Source of the DNA: Streptomyces sp. PTY087I2
GTDB taxonomy: Bacteria; Actinomycetota; Actinomycetes; Streptomycetales; Streptomycetaceae
Direction of reading: 5' to 3'
DNA: 64,000 nt
Assembly: GCF_001687325.1 (NCBI RefSeq)
Contig: NZ_LZRD01000005.1
Coordinates: 1 to 64,000, forward strand
Below are positions 26,987 through 35,336 of this stretch, piece after piece. Numbering within the stretch: position 1 is the first letter of the stretch; the number at the start of each line of letters is the position of its first letter. The translations under genes and the position numbers were made by a program. A model generated the notes under the pieces. That model worked only from the letters and a program-made list of their open reading frames with translations. It did no database searches and had not been told where the DNA came from.

Positions 26987-27074
26987 GACGCCTTCGCCGG
27001 GGCGCCTTTCGCCGGGATGACCGCCCGCTGAGACGCCCGGCCGGCCCCGCCCCACCGCTGTTAGCGTGAGCGCC

Positions 27075-27629
27075 ATGCGCGCACCCATCGGCACCTTCGA
27101 GGACGCCGCTCCCGCCGCGGAACGGCTCGACCTGCTCCCCGCCCCCGTCGTCGCGGCGCTCACCGCGGGCTGGGGCGAGTTCACCGCCGAGCAGCTCGTC
27201 CACGTCGACAGCGACCCGGCCGTCGCCGACACCGCCCTCTTCGCCGAGCACCACGGCGTCGAACTGCTCGACACCTCGGCCAACTGCGTCGTCGTGGCGG
27301 GCAAGCGCGGCCAGGACGTCACCCTCGCCGCCTGCGTGGTGCTCTCCCGCACCCGGGTCGACGTCAACGGCGCGGTCCGCAAGCACCTCGGTGCCCGTAA
27401 GGCATCCTTCGCCCCGATGGAGACGGTGGTCGGCGAGAGCGGCATGGAGTACGGCGGCATCACCCCGATCGGCCTGCCCGCCGCTTGGCCCCTCCTGCTG
27501 GACCCGGCCGTCGTGGACGAGGAGTGGGTCCTGATCGGCAGCGGCAGTCGGCGCGGCAAACTCATCGTCCCCGGCAAGGCGCTCGCCGCCCTCCCGGGCG
27601 CGGTGATCGTCGAGGGCCTGGGCGTCTGA
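27075..27629 (+). CDS. YbaK/EbsC-family aminoacyl-tRNA deacylase-like protein
   Basis: 184 residues from ATG 27075 (GTG 27066 adds three residues). The single YbaK/ProX editing domain has NCVVVAGKRGQDVTLAACVV, followed by KHLGARKASFAPMETV, the segment holding the conserved Lys and substrate loop, and GGITPIGLP. The family hydrolyses mischarged tRNAs such as Cys- or Ala-tRNA(Pro) in trans. It stands 88 bp behind the XRE-cupin gene on the same strand. Confidence 0.82.
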   Translation: MRAPIGTFEDAAPAAERLDLLPAPVVAALTAGWGEFTAEQLVHVDSDPAVADTALFAEHHGVELLDTSANCVVVAGKRGQDVTLAACVVLSRTRVDVNGAVRKHLGARKASFAPMETVVGESGMEYGGITPIGLPAAWPLLLDPAVVDEEWVLIGSGSRRGKLIVPGKALAALPGAVIVEGLGV

Positions 27630-27702
27630 GCCTCCCCCTTCGAAGGGTCGGGGGCGGGCGGGTCACCCCTTGAACGGCCCGGGGCGGCCGGAGGTGGCCG
27701 GC

Positions 27703-28536
27703 TCAACTCCCGGCTGTCCGGTGCTTCGTGAGCCAGTCCGTGGCGAAGTCGACCGCCGCCCGCAGCCGGACGAGCCGGCACTCCGCCGCGCCCACCCGCC
27801 CCGTCCGTACGTCACCCTCGGCGGCGGCCTCCTCGAACGCCGCGCCCAGGGCGGCGAAGTCCCCGTCGTCCAGGGCGACATCCTCGTACTCCCACCACCG
27901 GCGCACCCCCCGCGACGCCACCACACAGCGGTAGCTCCGGCGCGGCGGGCCGGGCATCCGGTACTCGCCCAGGTGGAACGCCGTACACGTGGCGTAGCCG
28001 GTGCCGAGCAGCAGGATCCGGGCATCCGCCTCGTACAGCCGGGCCAGCGGCGAGTCCTCCCCGAGGTGGCAGTCGGGGCGGTGCCCGGCGAGCAGCCGCG
28101 CAGCCCCGGGGCCGAGCCCGGCGAACGAGGTCTGCGGATGCGCGCTGCGCCCGGCCCCCGCCGCCGTCCGTACGGTCTCGGCCAGCGCGCCCATCGACGG
28201 CGCGGGCGTCAGCGCCGGGTCGTACGCGGGCATCGCGGCGCGCACCGCGTCGACCGCCCCGGCGTTCAGCCCCCGCACCCGCTCGCGGTAGTGCGGGGAG
28301 GTGTCGGAGTTCTCCGTGGTGAAGGCAGGGACCACCACCGTCCCCGACGGTCCGACGGCCCGGCGCAACGCGCCCAGCACCTCCCGCGCCCCGCCCGCCG
28401 CCGGCCCCAGCGCGCGCAGCGAGGCATGCACCAGGAGCACATCACCGGGCCGGACGCCGAGCGCGGTCAGCGCGGCCGTCGTCCGGGCCCTGCTGTCGGT
28501 CACGTTCGACACGTCGAGTACGTCCACGTCGTCCAC
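27703..28536 (-). CDS. Aminoglycoside 3-N-acetyltransferase family protein
   Basis: 277 residues from GTG 28536; the frame extends upstream into the CoA-binding gene, but 277 is the family length. Family landmarks are LLVHASLRALGP near the start, TVVVPAFTTENSD, the HPQTSFAGLGPGA segment and GEDSPLARLYEADARILLLG with the acidic active-site area. Members acetylate 2-deoxystreptamine antibiotics with acetyl-CoA, but many chromosomal homologues give no resistance. No biosynthetic genes are adjacent, so a housekeeping or silent resistance role is possible. Confidence 0.8.
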   Translation of the reverse strand: MDDVDVLDVSNVTDSRARTTAALTALGVRPGDVLLVHASLRALGPAAGGAREVLGALRRAVGPSGTVVVPAFTTENSDTSPHYRERVRGLNAGAVDAVRAAMPAYDPALTPAPSMGALAETVRTAAGAGRSAHPQTSFAGLGPGAARLLAGHRPDCHLGEDSPLARLYEADARILLLGTGYATCTAFHLGEYRMPGPPRRSYRCVVASRGVRRWWEYEDVALDDGDFAALGAAFEEAAAEGDVRTGRVGAAECRLVRLRAAVDFATDWLTKHRTAGS

Positions 28537-28582
28537 GGCGGGGATTCTGCCCGCCCCGGGATGTCCCTCACACCCGGGCAGC

Positions 28583-28999
28583 TCAGGCGCGTGCGCCCAG
28601 CCGCGGAATTTCGATCGCGGGGCACCGGTCCATGACCATGTCGAGGCCCGCCGCACGCGTCCGCCCGTAGGCGTCCCGGTCCACGACACCGAGCTGGAAC
28701 CACACCGCCTTCGCGCCGACCGCCACCGCCTCGTCCGCGACGGCGCCCGCCAGCTCGCTGTTGACGAACACGTCCACCACGTCGACCGGGAAGGGGATGT
28801 CCGCGAGCGAGGCGTACCCCTGTTCCCCGTGGACCGTCTCGGCCTTCGGGTGGACCGGCACCACCCGCTTGCCGAACCGCTGGAGGACCTCCGCCACCCC
28901 GTACGCCGCCCGGGAACGGTTGCCGGACAGGCCCACCACCGCCCAGGTGTCGCCTGTGTCCTGGAGAATCCGCCTGATCGTCACGTCGTCTGCGTTCAT
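28583..28999 (-). CDS. CoA-binding (YccU-like) domain protein
   Basis: 138 residues, one Rossmann-type CoA-binding domain. WAVVGLSGNRSRAAYGVAEVL is the Gly-rich loop, followed by KRVVPVHPKAETVHG and FVNSELAGAVADEAVAVGAKAVWFQLGV. It ends CPAIEIPRL, where many family members have a conserved RCP/KC motif (here DRCPAIE). It resembles the succinyl-CoA synthetase alpha N-domain alone. The reaction is unknown. It is just upstream of the AAC(3)-like gene on the same strand (46 bp), so the pair may be one transcript. Confidence 0.83.
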   Translation of the reverse strand: MNADDVTIRRILQDTGDTWAVVGLSGNRSRAAYGVAEVLQRFGKRVVPVHPKAETVHGEQGYASLADIPFPVDVVDVFVNSELAGAVADEAVAVGAKAVWFQLGVVDRDAYGRTRAAGLDMVMDRCPAIEIPRLGARA

Positions 29000-29073
29000 G
29001 CCGGGACAACCCACGGCCCCCACTCCCCATTCCCGCCGGGATCCGCCCTCGCGGCGGCGCATAGGGTGGACGG

Positions 29074-29706
29074 ATGCAGGAGCAGTACCGGACCGTCGCC
29101 CGCGCGGGTGTGCACGAGAGCGAGATCAACCGATCCCGTTTCCTCTGCTCGCTCGCCCCAGCCGCCACCGAGGAGGAGGCGCAGGACTTCGTCGCCCGCG
29201 TCCGCAAGGAGCACCCGACCGCCACCCACAACTGCTTCGCGTACGTGATCGGCGCCGACGCCTCCGTACAGAAGGCGAGCGACGACGGCGAACCCGGCGG
29301 CACGGCGGGCGTTCCCATGCTCCAGATGCTGATGCGGCGGGAGACGCGGTACGTCGTCGCGGTCGTCACCCGCTACTACGGCGGGGTAAAACTCGGGGCG
29401 GGCGGGCTGATCCGGGCGTACGGGGGAGTGGTCGGCGAAGCCCTCGACGCGCTCGGCACGATCACCCGGCGGCGCTTCCGGCTCGCCACGATCCGGGTCG
29501 ACCACCAGCGGGCTGGAAAGCTGGAGAACGACCTGCGGGCCACCGGGCGGGACGTCCGCGAGGTGCGGTACGCCGAGGCCGTCACCATCGAGATCGGGCT
29601 GCCGGACGGCGACGTCGAGGCGTTCACCGGCTGGCTGGCCGACGTGACCGCGGGGACCGCGACCCTGGAGCTGGGCGGCGAGGCGTACGGGGACGCGGCC
29701 GCGTGA
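29074..29706 (+). CDS. YigZ/IMPACT-family protein
   Basis: 210 residues. The Impact N-domain signature TRYYGGVKLGAGGLIRAYGG is at about 110-129, preceded by ASDDGEPGGTAGVPML; a C-terminal DUF1949 domain follows (about 145-205). The family is conserved; the eukaryotic member affects translation control and the bacterial function is not settled. ATG at 29074, divergent from the CoA-binding gene by 74 bp. Confidence 0.88.
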   Translation: MQEQYRTVARAGVHESEINRSRFLCSLAPAATEEEAQDFVARVRKEHPTATHNCFAYVIGADASVQKASDDGEPGGTAGVPMLQMLMRRETRYVVAVVTRYYGGVKLGAGGLIRAYGGVVGEALDALGTITRRRFRLATIRVDHQRAGKLENDLRATGRDVREVRYAEAVTIEIGLPDGDVEAFTGWLADVTAGTATLELGGEAYGDAAA

Positions 29707-29736
29707 ACCTCGTGAACCTCTTGAGGTGAGGGCAGT

Positions 29737-29775
29737 CCCACGGGTGCCCACGGGTGTCCACGGGTGCCCGTGGGG
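29737..29775. repeat. Short tandem repeat of CCACGGGTG units
   Basis: CCACGGGTG occurs three times in register (spacing about 10 bp) followed by a related CCCGTGGGG, in the gap between yigZ and the sbcDC unit. It could also form small hairpins (CCCACGGG with CCCGTGGG). Confidence 0.6.
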
Positions 29776-29887
29776 GGCCAAAATCATGATCGATGCGGGT
29801 TCGGCGGGCCGGCGGCGTTAGCGTGGTCGGTGCCGAGCGGGATCACGGGCCGCCGGTGCGCGGCCCACGGGGTGGAGGACGACGACG

Positions 29888-29920
29888 ATGCAGGCCAAGA
29901 CCGGCGGAGTGATGGCGTGA
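29888..29920 (+). CDS. Possible 10-codon leader ORF coupled to sbcD
   Basis: An ATG at 29888 opens a 10-residue ORF (MQAKTGGVMA) preceded by GGTGGAGG. Its TGA (29918-29920) overlaps the GTG start of sbcD as GTGA. The tight overlap suggests that ribosomes finishing the leader could restart on sbcD. It may also be chance, since the same bases serve as the sbcD ribosome binding site (GGCGGAG). Confidence 0.35.
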   Translation: MQAKTGGVMA

Positions 29921-31086
29921 GGCTCCTGCACACCTCGGACTGGCACCTGGGCCGGTCCTTCCACCGTGTCTCACTGCTGGACGCCCAGGCCGCCTACCTC
30001 GACCACCTCATCGCGACCGTCGAGGAGCGCGAGGTGGACGTGGTCCTCGTCGCGGGCGACGTCTACGACCGTGCCGTCCCGCCGCTCAGCGCCGTCGAGC
30101 TGTTCGACCGGGCGCTGCACCGGCTCGCCGACGCCGGTGTCCCGACCGTCATGATCTCCGGCAACCACGATTCCGCCCGCCGGCTCGGCGTCGGCGCCGG
30201 GCTCCTCGACCGGGCCGGGATCCATCTGCGGACCGACCCTGAGGGCTGCGCCACCCCCGTCGTGCTCGCCGACGACCACGGCGACGTGGCGTTCTACGGG
30301 CTGCCCTACCTGGAGCCCGCCCTGGTCAAGGACGCCCTGGGAGCGGGCAAAGCCGGTCACGAGGCGGTGCTCACCGCCGCCATGGACCGGGTCCGCGCCG
30401 ACCTCGCCACCCGCCCCGCCGGAACCCGCTCCGTCGTCCTCGCGCACGCCTTCGTGGCGGGCGGGGAGCCCAGCGACAGCGAACGCGACATCACCGTCGG
30501 CGGGGTCGCCGCCGTCCCCGCCGGGGTCTTCGACGGCGTCGACTACGCGGCCCTCGGCCATCTCCACGGCTCTCAGCGGGTCACGGACCGGGTCCGCTAC
30601 TCCGGCTCCCCGCTCGCCTACTCCTTCTCCGAGGCCGGCCACCGCAAGACCACGTGGCTCATCGACCTCGACGCCGACGGGAACATCGCCGCCGAGGAAC
30701 GGATCGACTGCCCCGTGGAGCGGCCCCTCGCCCGGCTCCGCGGCCGCCTCGACACCCTCCTGGAGGACTCCGCCCTGGACCGCCACGAGCACGCCTGGGT
30801 CGAGGCCACCCTCACCGACCCGGTACGCCCCGCCGAGCCCATGGCCCGCCTTTCCCGGCGCTTCCCGCACACCCTCAGCCTCGTCTTCGACCCCGAGCGG
30901 CCGCCGGAGGATCCGCTCGCCTCCTACGCCCAGCGCCTCAAGGACCGCGACGACCACCAGATCGCCGAGGACTTCGTCGCCCATGTGCGCGGCGGCAGCG
31001 GCCCCAGCGACCTCGAACGCACCGTGCTGCGCGCCGCGTTCGACGATGTACGGGTGGACGAGACCGTGCGCGAGGTGTCCCGGTGA
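29917..31086 (+). CDS. sbcD: Exonuclease SbcD (Mre11-like nuclease subunit)
   Basis: 389 residues. Metallophosphoesterase motifs in order: SDWHLGRSF (Asp8, His10), VLVAGDVYDR, ISGNHDSARR, and GHLHGSQ near the end of the nuclease domain; a C-terminal capping domain follows. With SbcC it forms an ATP-dependent double-strand exonuclease and hairpin endonuclease that processes palindromes and replication-linked ends. The GTG at 29917 has GGCGGAG at 8-nt spacing. Its stop overlaps the sbcC start (GTGA). Confidence 0.93.
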   Translation: MRLLHTSDWHLGRSFHRVSLLDAQAAYLDHLIATVEEREVDVVLVAGDVYDRAVPPLSAVELFDRALHRLADAGVPTVMISGNHDSARRLGVGAGLLDRAGIHLRTDPEGCATPVVLADDHGDVAFYGLPYLEPALVKDALGAGKAGHEAVLTAAMDRVRADLATRPAGTRSVVLAHAFVAGGEPSDSERDITVGGVAAVPAGVFDGVDYAALGHLHGSQRVTDRVRYSGSPLAYSFSEAGHRKTTWLIDLDADGNIAAEERIDCPVERPLARLRGRLDTLLEDSALDRHEHAWVEATLTDPVRPAEPMARLSRRFPHTLSLVFDPERPPEDPLASYAQRLKDRDDHQIAEDFVAHVRGGSGPSDLERTVLRAAFDDVRVDETVREVSR

Positions 31087-34000
31087 GACTGCACCGCCTG
31101 AGCATCACCGCCTTCGGCCCGTTCGGCGCCACCCAGGAAGTCGACTTCGACGCCCTGTCCTCCGCCGGCCTCTTCCTGCTCCACGGACCCACCGGCGCGG
31201 GCAAGACCTCCGTCCTGGACGCCGTCTGCTTCGCCCTGTACGGGGCGGTCCCCGGCGCCCGGCAGAGCCCCGGGGCCTCCCTGCGCAGCGACCACGCGCC
31301 CGTGGACCTGCCCACCGAGGTCCAGCTGGAGCTGACCGTCGGCGGCCGACGCCTCGAAGTCACCCGCAGCCCTGCCCAGCCCCGTCCCAAGAAGCGGGGC
31401 GACGGCTTCACGATGGAGAAGGCCCAGAGCAGGCTGCGCGGTTACGACCCCGAGCGCGGCTGGCACGCCCTCAGTAAGTCGCACCAGGAGATCGGCGAGG
31501 AGCTGACCCAGCTCATCGGCATGAGCCGGGACCAGTTCTGCCAGGTGGTGCTGTTGCCGCAGGGTGACTTCGCCCGCTTCCTGCGCTCGGACGCCGAGGC
31601 CCGCGGCAAGCTCCTCGGCCGGCTCTTCGACACCCGCCGCTTCGCCGCCGTCGAGGAACGCCTAGCCGAACTGCGCCGGGGTGCCGAGGCCAAGGTCACC
31701 GCCGCCGACGAAGGCATCCTCGCCCTCGCCCAGCGCATCGCCCAGGCGGCCGGACCCGCCGGGGCCGAGGCTACCCCGATCACCGCCCGGCCCGGCGAAC
31801 CCGGCCTCGCGGAAGCGGTGTTGGAGTGGGCCGCGATCGCCCGGTCCGGGGCCCGTGAACGGCTCGACATCGCCCACCGCGTCGTCGCCGGGGCCGAGGA
31901 CCGGCAGCGTGACGCCCGCCACGCCCTGGACGCCGTACGCGAACTCGCCCGCCTCCAGGAGCGGTACGAGGAGACCCGCCGACGCTTTGCGGCGCTGGAG
32001 GAACGGCGCCCGGAACACGACCGCTGCCAGGAGGAGTTGGACCGCGCCCGCAAGGCCGACCGGGTCGCCCCGGCGCTGGAACTGCGGGAGGAGGCGGAGC
32101 GGGTGTATTCGGCCGCGCGCGACAACCTCGGCCGGGCCAGGGCCCAGCTGCCGCCCGACCTCGCCGACGCGGGCCCCGACCAACTCGCCGAGCTGGAGCG
32201 GAAGTTCCAGCAGGAGCTGGGCGGCCTGGAGTCCGCCCGCCGGGCCGAGGCGCGCAGCGCCGAGATCGACGAGGAGCGGGACCGGCTGGAGCGCGAATCC
32301 CGGGCCGACGACGCGACCGTCCGGGACACGGAGGTCTGGCTCGCGGGCTGGGACACCGTCCACGCCGGGCTCCGGGAGTCCATCGCGACCGCGCAGGAGG
32401 CCGCGACCCGCGCCGAACAGCTCGCCGGACTCCTCGCCCCGGCCCGCCGCCGCCTGGAGGCCGCCCGCCGCCGCGACGCGCTGGCCGCCGAGGTCCGGAC
32501 CGCCAGGGAAGTGCTCGCCGGGGCCCGCGAGCGCGCCCTCGCCGCCCATGAGACCTGGCTCGGGCTGCGGGAGCGGCGGCTGCGGGACATCGCGGCGGAG
32601 CTGGCCGCCGGCCTCGTCGACGGCGCACCCTGCACCGTCTGCGGCTCCGCCGAGCACCCGGCCCCCGCCACGGAGGGCGACGGCCACGTCGACCGCGCCA
32701 CGGAAGAGACCGCCCTCGCCGCCCACCGTGACGCCGAGGAGACCCGTACCCGCGCGGAGCAGGCCCTCGGACTCGTCCGCGAACGCCATGCCACTGCCGA
32801 TGCGGAGGCGCGTGAGGGGTGGGCGGAGTCCCGGGGCGCGGACGCCCGCGACCCGGAGGCGTGTGGCGAGCAGGCGCGTGACGAGCTGGCCCGAGGCGCC
32901 CAGGCCCGCGACCTGGAGGCGTCCGCGACCGCCCCGGTGGCGAGTGGCGACGACGGCGACGACCGGGCGGTGCCGGACCCCGGCCCGTCCGTCGGTGAAC
33001 TCCGCGACGCCGTCGACCGGTTGACCGCCGAGCACGCCGAGGCGCACCGCCTCGCCGCCGGGACGCACGCCGCCCGTGAGGCCCTGGACGCCGCCGAGCG
33101 CGAGCACGCAGGCCGCCTCGAACTCCGGCAGGAGGCCGAGCGCCGCGCCGCCGCCCGCACCTCCCGGCGCGAGGCGCTGGACCGCGAGCAGGCCGCGCTG
33201 CACGGTGAACTCGCCGCCGTCCGGGGCGAGTCCGGGTCCGTCGCCGCCTACGCGGACCGCCTCACGCGGCGGGTGGCACTGCTGGCGGAGGCCGCCGAAG
33301 CCGTACGCACCGAACAGGACGCCGCCCAGCGCCGCAAGGAAGCCGACGACAGGCTCTCCGACGCGGCGTTCCGGGCCGGCTTCGACACCCCGGAGGCCGC
33401 CGCCGCGACGCTGCTCGACGCCGCCGCACAGCGCGACCTCCAGCACCGGATCGACGCCTGGCAGGCGGAGGCCGCGGCGGTCGCCGACCGGCGTGCCGAG
33501 CGCGACGCCCGCGAGGCCGCCGAACAGCCCCCGGCCCAACCGTCAGTGGTGCAGGGCGAGTTCGAGACGGCGGAATGGCTGCTGCGGGAGGCCGCATCGG
33601 CACGCGCGGCCGCCCGCGACCGGTGCGCCGAACTCGACCGGCTCTCGGCCCGGGCCGCCGACGAGGTACGGCGGCTCGGCCCCGTACGCCAGGAGTACGA
33701 GCGGATCGCCCGGCTCGCGGGCCTCGCGGCGGGCACCTCCGCCGACAACGAACGCAAGATGCGCCTGGAGGCGTACGTCCTGGCCGCCCGCCTCGAACAG
33801 GTGGCGGCCGCCGCCACCGCACGGCTCCAGCGGATGTCCTCGGGCCGCTACACGCTGGTCCACTCCGATGCCCGCGCCGGCGGCCGCCGCGCCGGACTCG
33901 GGCTGCATGTGGTCGACGCCTGGACCGGCAGCGAACGCGACACCGCGACGCTGTCCGGCGGGGAGACGTTCTTCGCCTCGCTGGCCCTCGCGCTGGGCCT

Positions 34001-34241
34001 CGCCGACGTCGTGACCGAGGAGGCCGGCGGCGTACGCCTGGACACCCTCTTCATCGACGAGGGGTTCGGCAGCCTGGACGACCAGACGCTGGACGAGGTG
34101 CTGGACGTGCTGGACTCGCTGCGCGAGCGGGACCGCAGCGTCGGCATCGTCAGCCATGTCGCCGATCTGCGCCGCCGGATCCCGGCCCGGCTCGAAGTGG
34201 TGAAGGAGCGGCAGGGCTCGTCGGTGCGGCACCGCCTGTGA
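31083..34241 (+). CDS. sbcC: Exonuclease SbcC (Rad50-like ATPase subunit)
   Basis: 1052 residues. Walker A GPTGAGKT at 35-42, long coiled-coil arms (about 180-500 and 560-900), a zinc hook Cys517-x-x-Cys520 at the apex, the ABC signature TLSGGET near 956 and Walker B DTLFIDEGFGSLD near 990. This is the ATPase and tether partner of SbcD. The GTG at 31083 overlaps the sbcD stop, so the two are translationally coupled. The second arm contains a stretch rich in Ala, Arg, Asp and Glu near 575-640 that looks like a low-complexity insertion. Confidence 0.93.
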   Translation: MRLHRLSITAFGPFGATQEVDFDALSSAGLFLLHGPTGAGKTSVLDAVCFALYGAVPGARQSPGASLRSDHAPVDLPTEVQLELTVGGRRLEVTRSPAQPRPKKRGDGFTMEKAQSRLRGYDPERGWHALSKSHQEIGEELTQLIGMSRDQFCQVVLLPQGDFARFLRSDAEARGKLLGRLFDTRRFAAVEERLAELRRGAEAKVTAADEGILALAQRIAQAAGPAGAEATPITARPGEPGLAEAVLEWAAIARSGARERLDIAHRVVAGAEDRQRDARHALDAVRELARLQERYEETRRRFAALEERRPEHDRCQEELDRARKADRVAPALELREEAERVYSAARDNLGRARAQLPPDLADAGPDQLAELERKFQQELGGLESARRAEARSAEIDEERDRLERESRADDATVRDTEVWLAGWDTVHAGLRESIATAQEAATRAEQLAGLLAPARRRLEAARRRDALAAEVRTAREVLAGARERALAAHETWLGLRERRLRDIAAELAAGLVDGAPCTVCGSAEHPAPATEGDGHVDRATEETALAAHRDAEETRTRAEQALGLVRERHATADAEAREGWAESRGADARDPEACGEQARDELARGAQARDLEASATAPVASGDDGDDRAVPDPGPSVGELRDAVDRLTAEHAEAHRLAAGTHAAREALDAAEREHAGRLELRQEAERRAAARTSRREALDREQAALHGELAAVRGESGSVAAYADRLTRRVALLAEAAEAVRTEQDAAQRRKEADDRLSDAAFRAGFDTPEAAAATLLDAAAQRDLQHRIDAWQAEAAAVADRRAERDAREAAEQPPAQPSVVQGEFETAEWLLREAASARAAARDRCAELDRLSARAADEVRRLGPVRQEYERIARLAGLAAGTSADNERKMRLEAYVLAARLEQVAAAATARLQRMSSGRYTLVHSDARAGGRRAGLGLHVVDAWTGSERDTATLSGGETFFASLALALGLADVVTEEAGGVRLDTLFIDEGFGSLDDQTLDEVLDVLDSLRERDRSVGIVSHVADLRRRIPARLEVVKERQGSSVRHRL

Positions 34242-34263
34242 CGCCGGGCCCCCTCCGGGCGGT

Positions 34264-34710
34264 TCAGCGGCCGATCGCGCGGCGGGGGAGCGGTGAGGAG
34301 TACACGATGCTCGTGGTGACGGAGCCCAGCGCCCCGATCCGCCCGGTGGTCTCCTCCAGATGCCTCATCGAGCGGGCCGTGACCTTGAGGACGAAACAGT
34401 CGTCGCCGGTGACGTGGTGGGCCTCGATGATCTCCGGCGTGGTGTCCAGCAGATCGTGGAAGGGCTTGTAGTTCCCGTTCGGGTAGCGCAGGCGTACCAG
34501 GGCGAGGATGGGCAGCCCGAGCCGCTCGGCGTCGACCACCGCCGCGTACCCGCTGATCACCCCCAGCTCCTCCAGCCGCCGCACCCGCTCCGTCACGGCG
34601 CTCGGCGACATGGCCACGGCCCGGGCGAGCTCGGCGAAGGTGGCGCGGCCGTCGCGCTGGAGGACGTCGAGGATGCGCCAGTCGGTGGCGTCCGGGGAAT
34701 AGTCGGTCAC
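34264..34710 (-). CDS. Lrp/AsnC-family transcriptional regulator
   Basis: 148 residues from GTG 34710 (ATG 34746 adds 12 residues; GGTGAG supports the GTG). The winged HTH is at about 6-60 (DWRILDVLQRDGRATFAELARAV, then SPSAVTERVRRLEELGVI). The RAM/effector domain is about 70-145 with HHVTGDDCFVLKV. It is divergent from the rhodanese gene across an 88-bp gap that carries an inverted repeat, so it probably controls that gene and itself in response to an amino acid. Confidence 0.88.
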   Translation of the reverse strand: MTDYSPDATDWRILDVLQRDGRATFAELARAVAMSPSAVTERVRRLEELGVISGYAAVVDAERLGLPILALVRLRYPNGNYKPFHDLLDTTPEIIEAHHVTGDDCFVLKVTARSMRHLEETTGRIGALGSVTTSIVYSSPLPRRAIGR

Positions 34711-34730
34711 CTCACCGAGGCAACAGGGAA

Positions 34731-34761
34731 ATCCCCGGCGGATCAAGAGGAGCGCCGGGGA
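34731..34761. promoter_or_regulatory. Inverted repeat in the AsnC/rhodanese divergent promoter
   Basis: CCCCGGCG (34733-34740) and CGCCGGGG (34753-34760) form an 8-bp inverted repeat with a 12-bp spacer, flanked by AT and AAT. The layout fits a dimeric Lrp-type operator serving both genes. Confidence 0.4.
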
Positions 34762-34798
34762 ATCTCACTTCCCGGGCCGGTTTCCCGGTCATAGATTC

Positions 34799-35293
34799 AT
34801 GGTCATGACCTCGCACTCCACGGCCACGGCCGCCAACCCCGTCCTGCGCGTCGCACCCGCGTCACCCGCCGCCGCGGCCGCCTACTTCGGCGCTTCGCTC
34901 GCCTTCCATGCGGATGTCTCCGACGTCGCCTCCGCGCTCGCCGCCGACGGCGACCCCGGGTTCGTCGTCCTGGACAGCCGCTCCACCGCCTCCTGGGACC
35001 AGGGACACATCCCCGGGGCCGTCCATCTGCCCACCGCCCTCATCCCCGAGCAGGCGGCGGCGCTGCTGGACCCGGCCGTCCCCGTGGTCACGTACTGCTG
35101 GGGGCCGGGCTGCAACGGCGCGACCCGCGCGGCCCTGGCCCTCGCCCAACTGGGTTTCCAGGTCAAGGAGATGCTCGGCGGGTTCGAGTACTGGGTGCGG
35201 GAAGGGTTTGCCTACGAGACCTGGGAGGGCGGCGAGCGGCGCGCGCCCGACCCGCTGACTGCTCCGGTCGACGCGGCGGACTGCGGCTGCTGA
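34799..35293 (+). CDS. Rhodanese-like sulfurtransferase
   Basis: 164 residues. One rhodanese domain is at about 40-150: VVLDSRSTASWDQGHIPGA is the conserved N-side motif, and TYCWGPGCNGATRAA carries Cys100 and Cys105 at the active-site loop (one of them the persulfide carrier). The C-terminus ends in a Cys-Gly-Cys tail, unusual and possibly metal- or sulfur-related. ATG 34799 or 34805. It is divergent from an AsnC-type regulator, so it may answer to cysteine or another amino acid. Confidence 0.85.
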   Translation: MVMTSHSTATAANPVLRVAPASPAAAAAYFGASLAFHADVSDVASALAADGDPGFVVLDSRSTASWDQGHIPGAVHLPTALIPEQAAALLDPAVPVVTYCWGPGCNGATRAALALAQLGFQVKEMLGGFEYWVREGFAYETWEGGERRAPDPLTAPVDAADCGC

Positions 35294-35336
35294 TCCTCAC
35301 GGGTCCGGGCGGAGGCCCCCACGGCTCCCGCGGGGT

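Noticed and set aside
28500-29369. 289-codon minus-strand frame across the AAC(3)/CoA-binding/yigZ starts
   Set aside because: It crosses a divergent promoter and overlaps three better-supported genes; no recognisable domain.
29737-29775. CCACGGGTG repeats considered as a small CRISPR-like array
   Set aside because: The units are only about 10 bp with no unique spacers.
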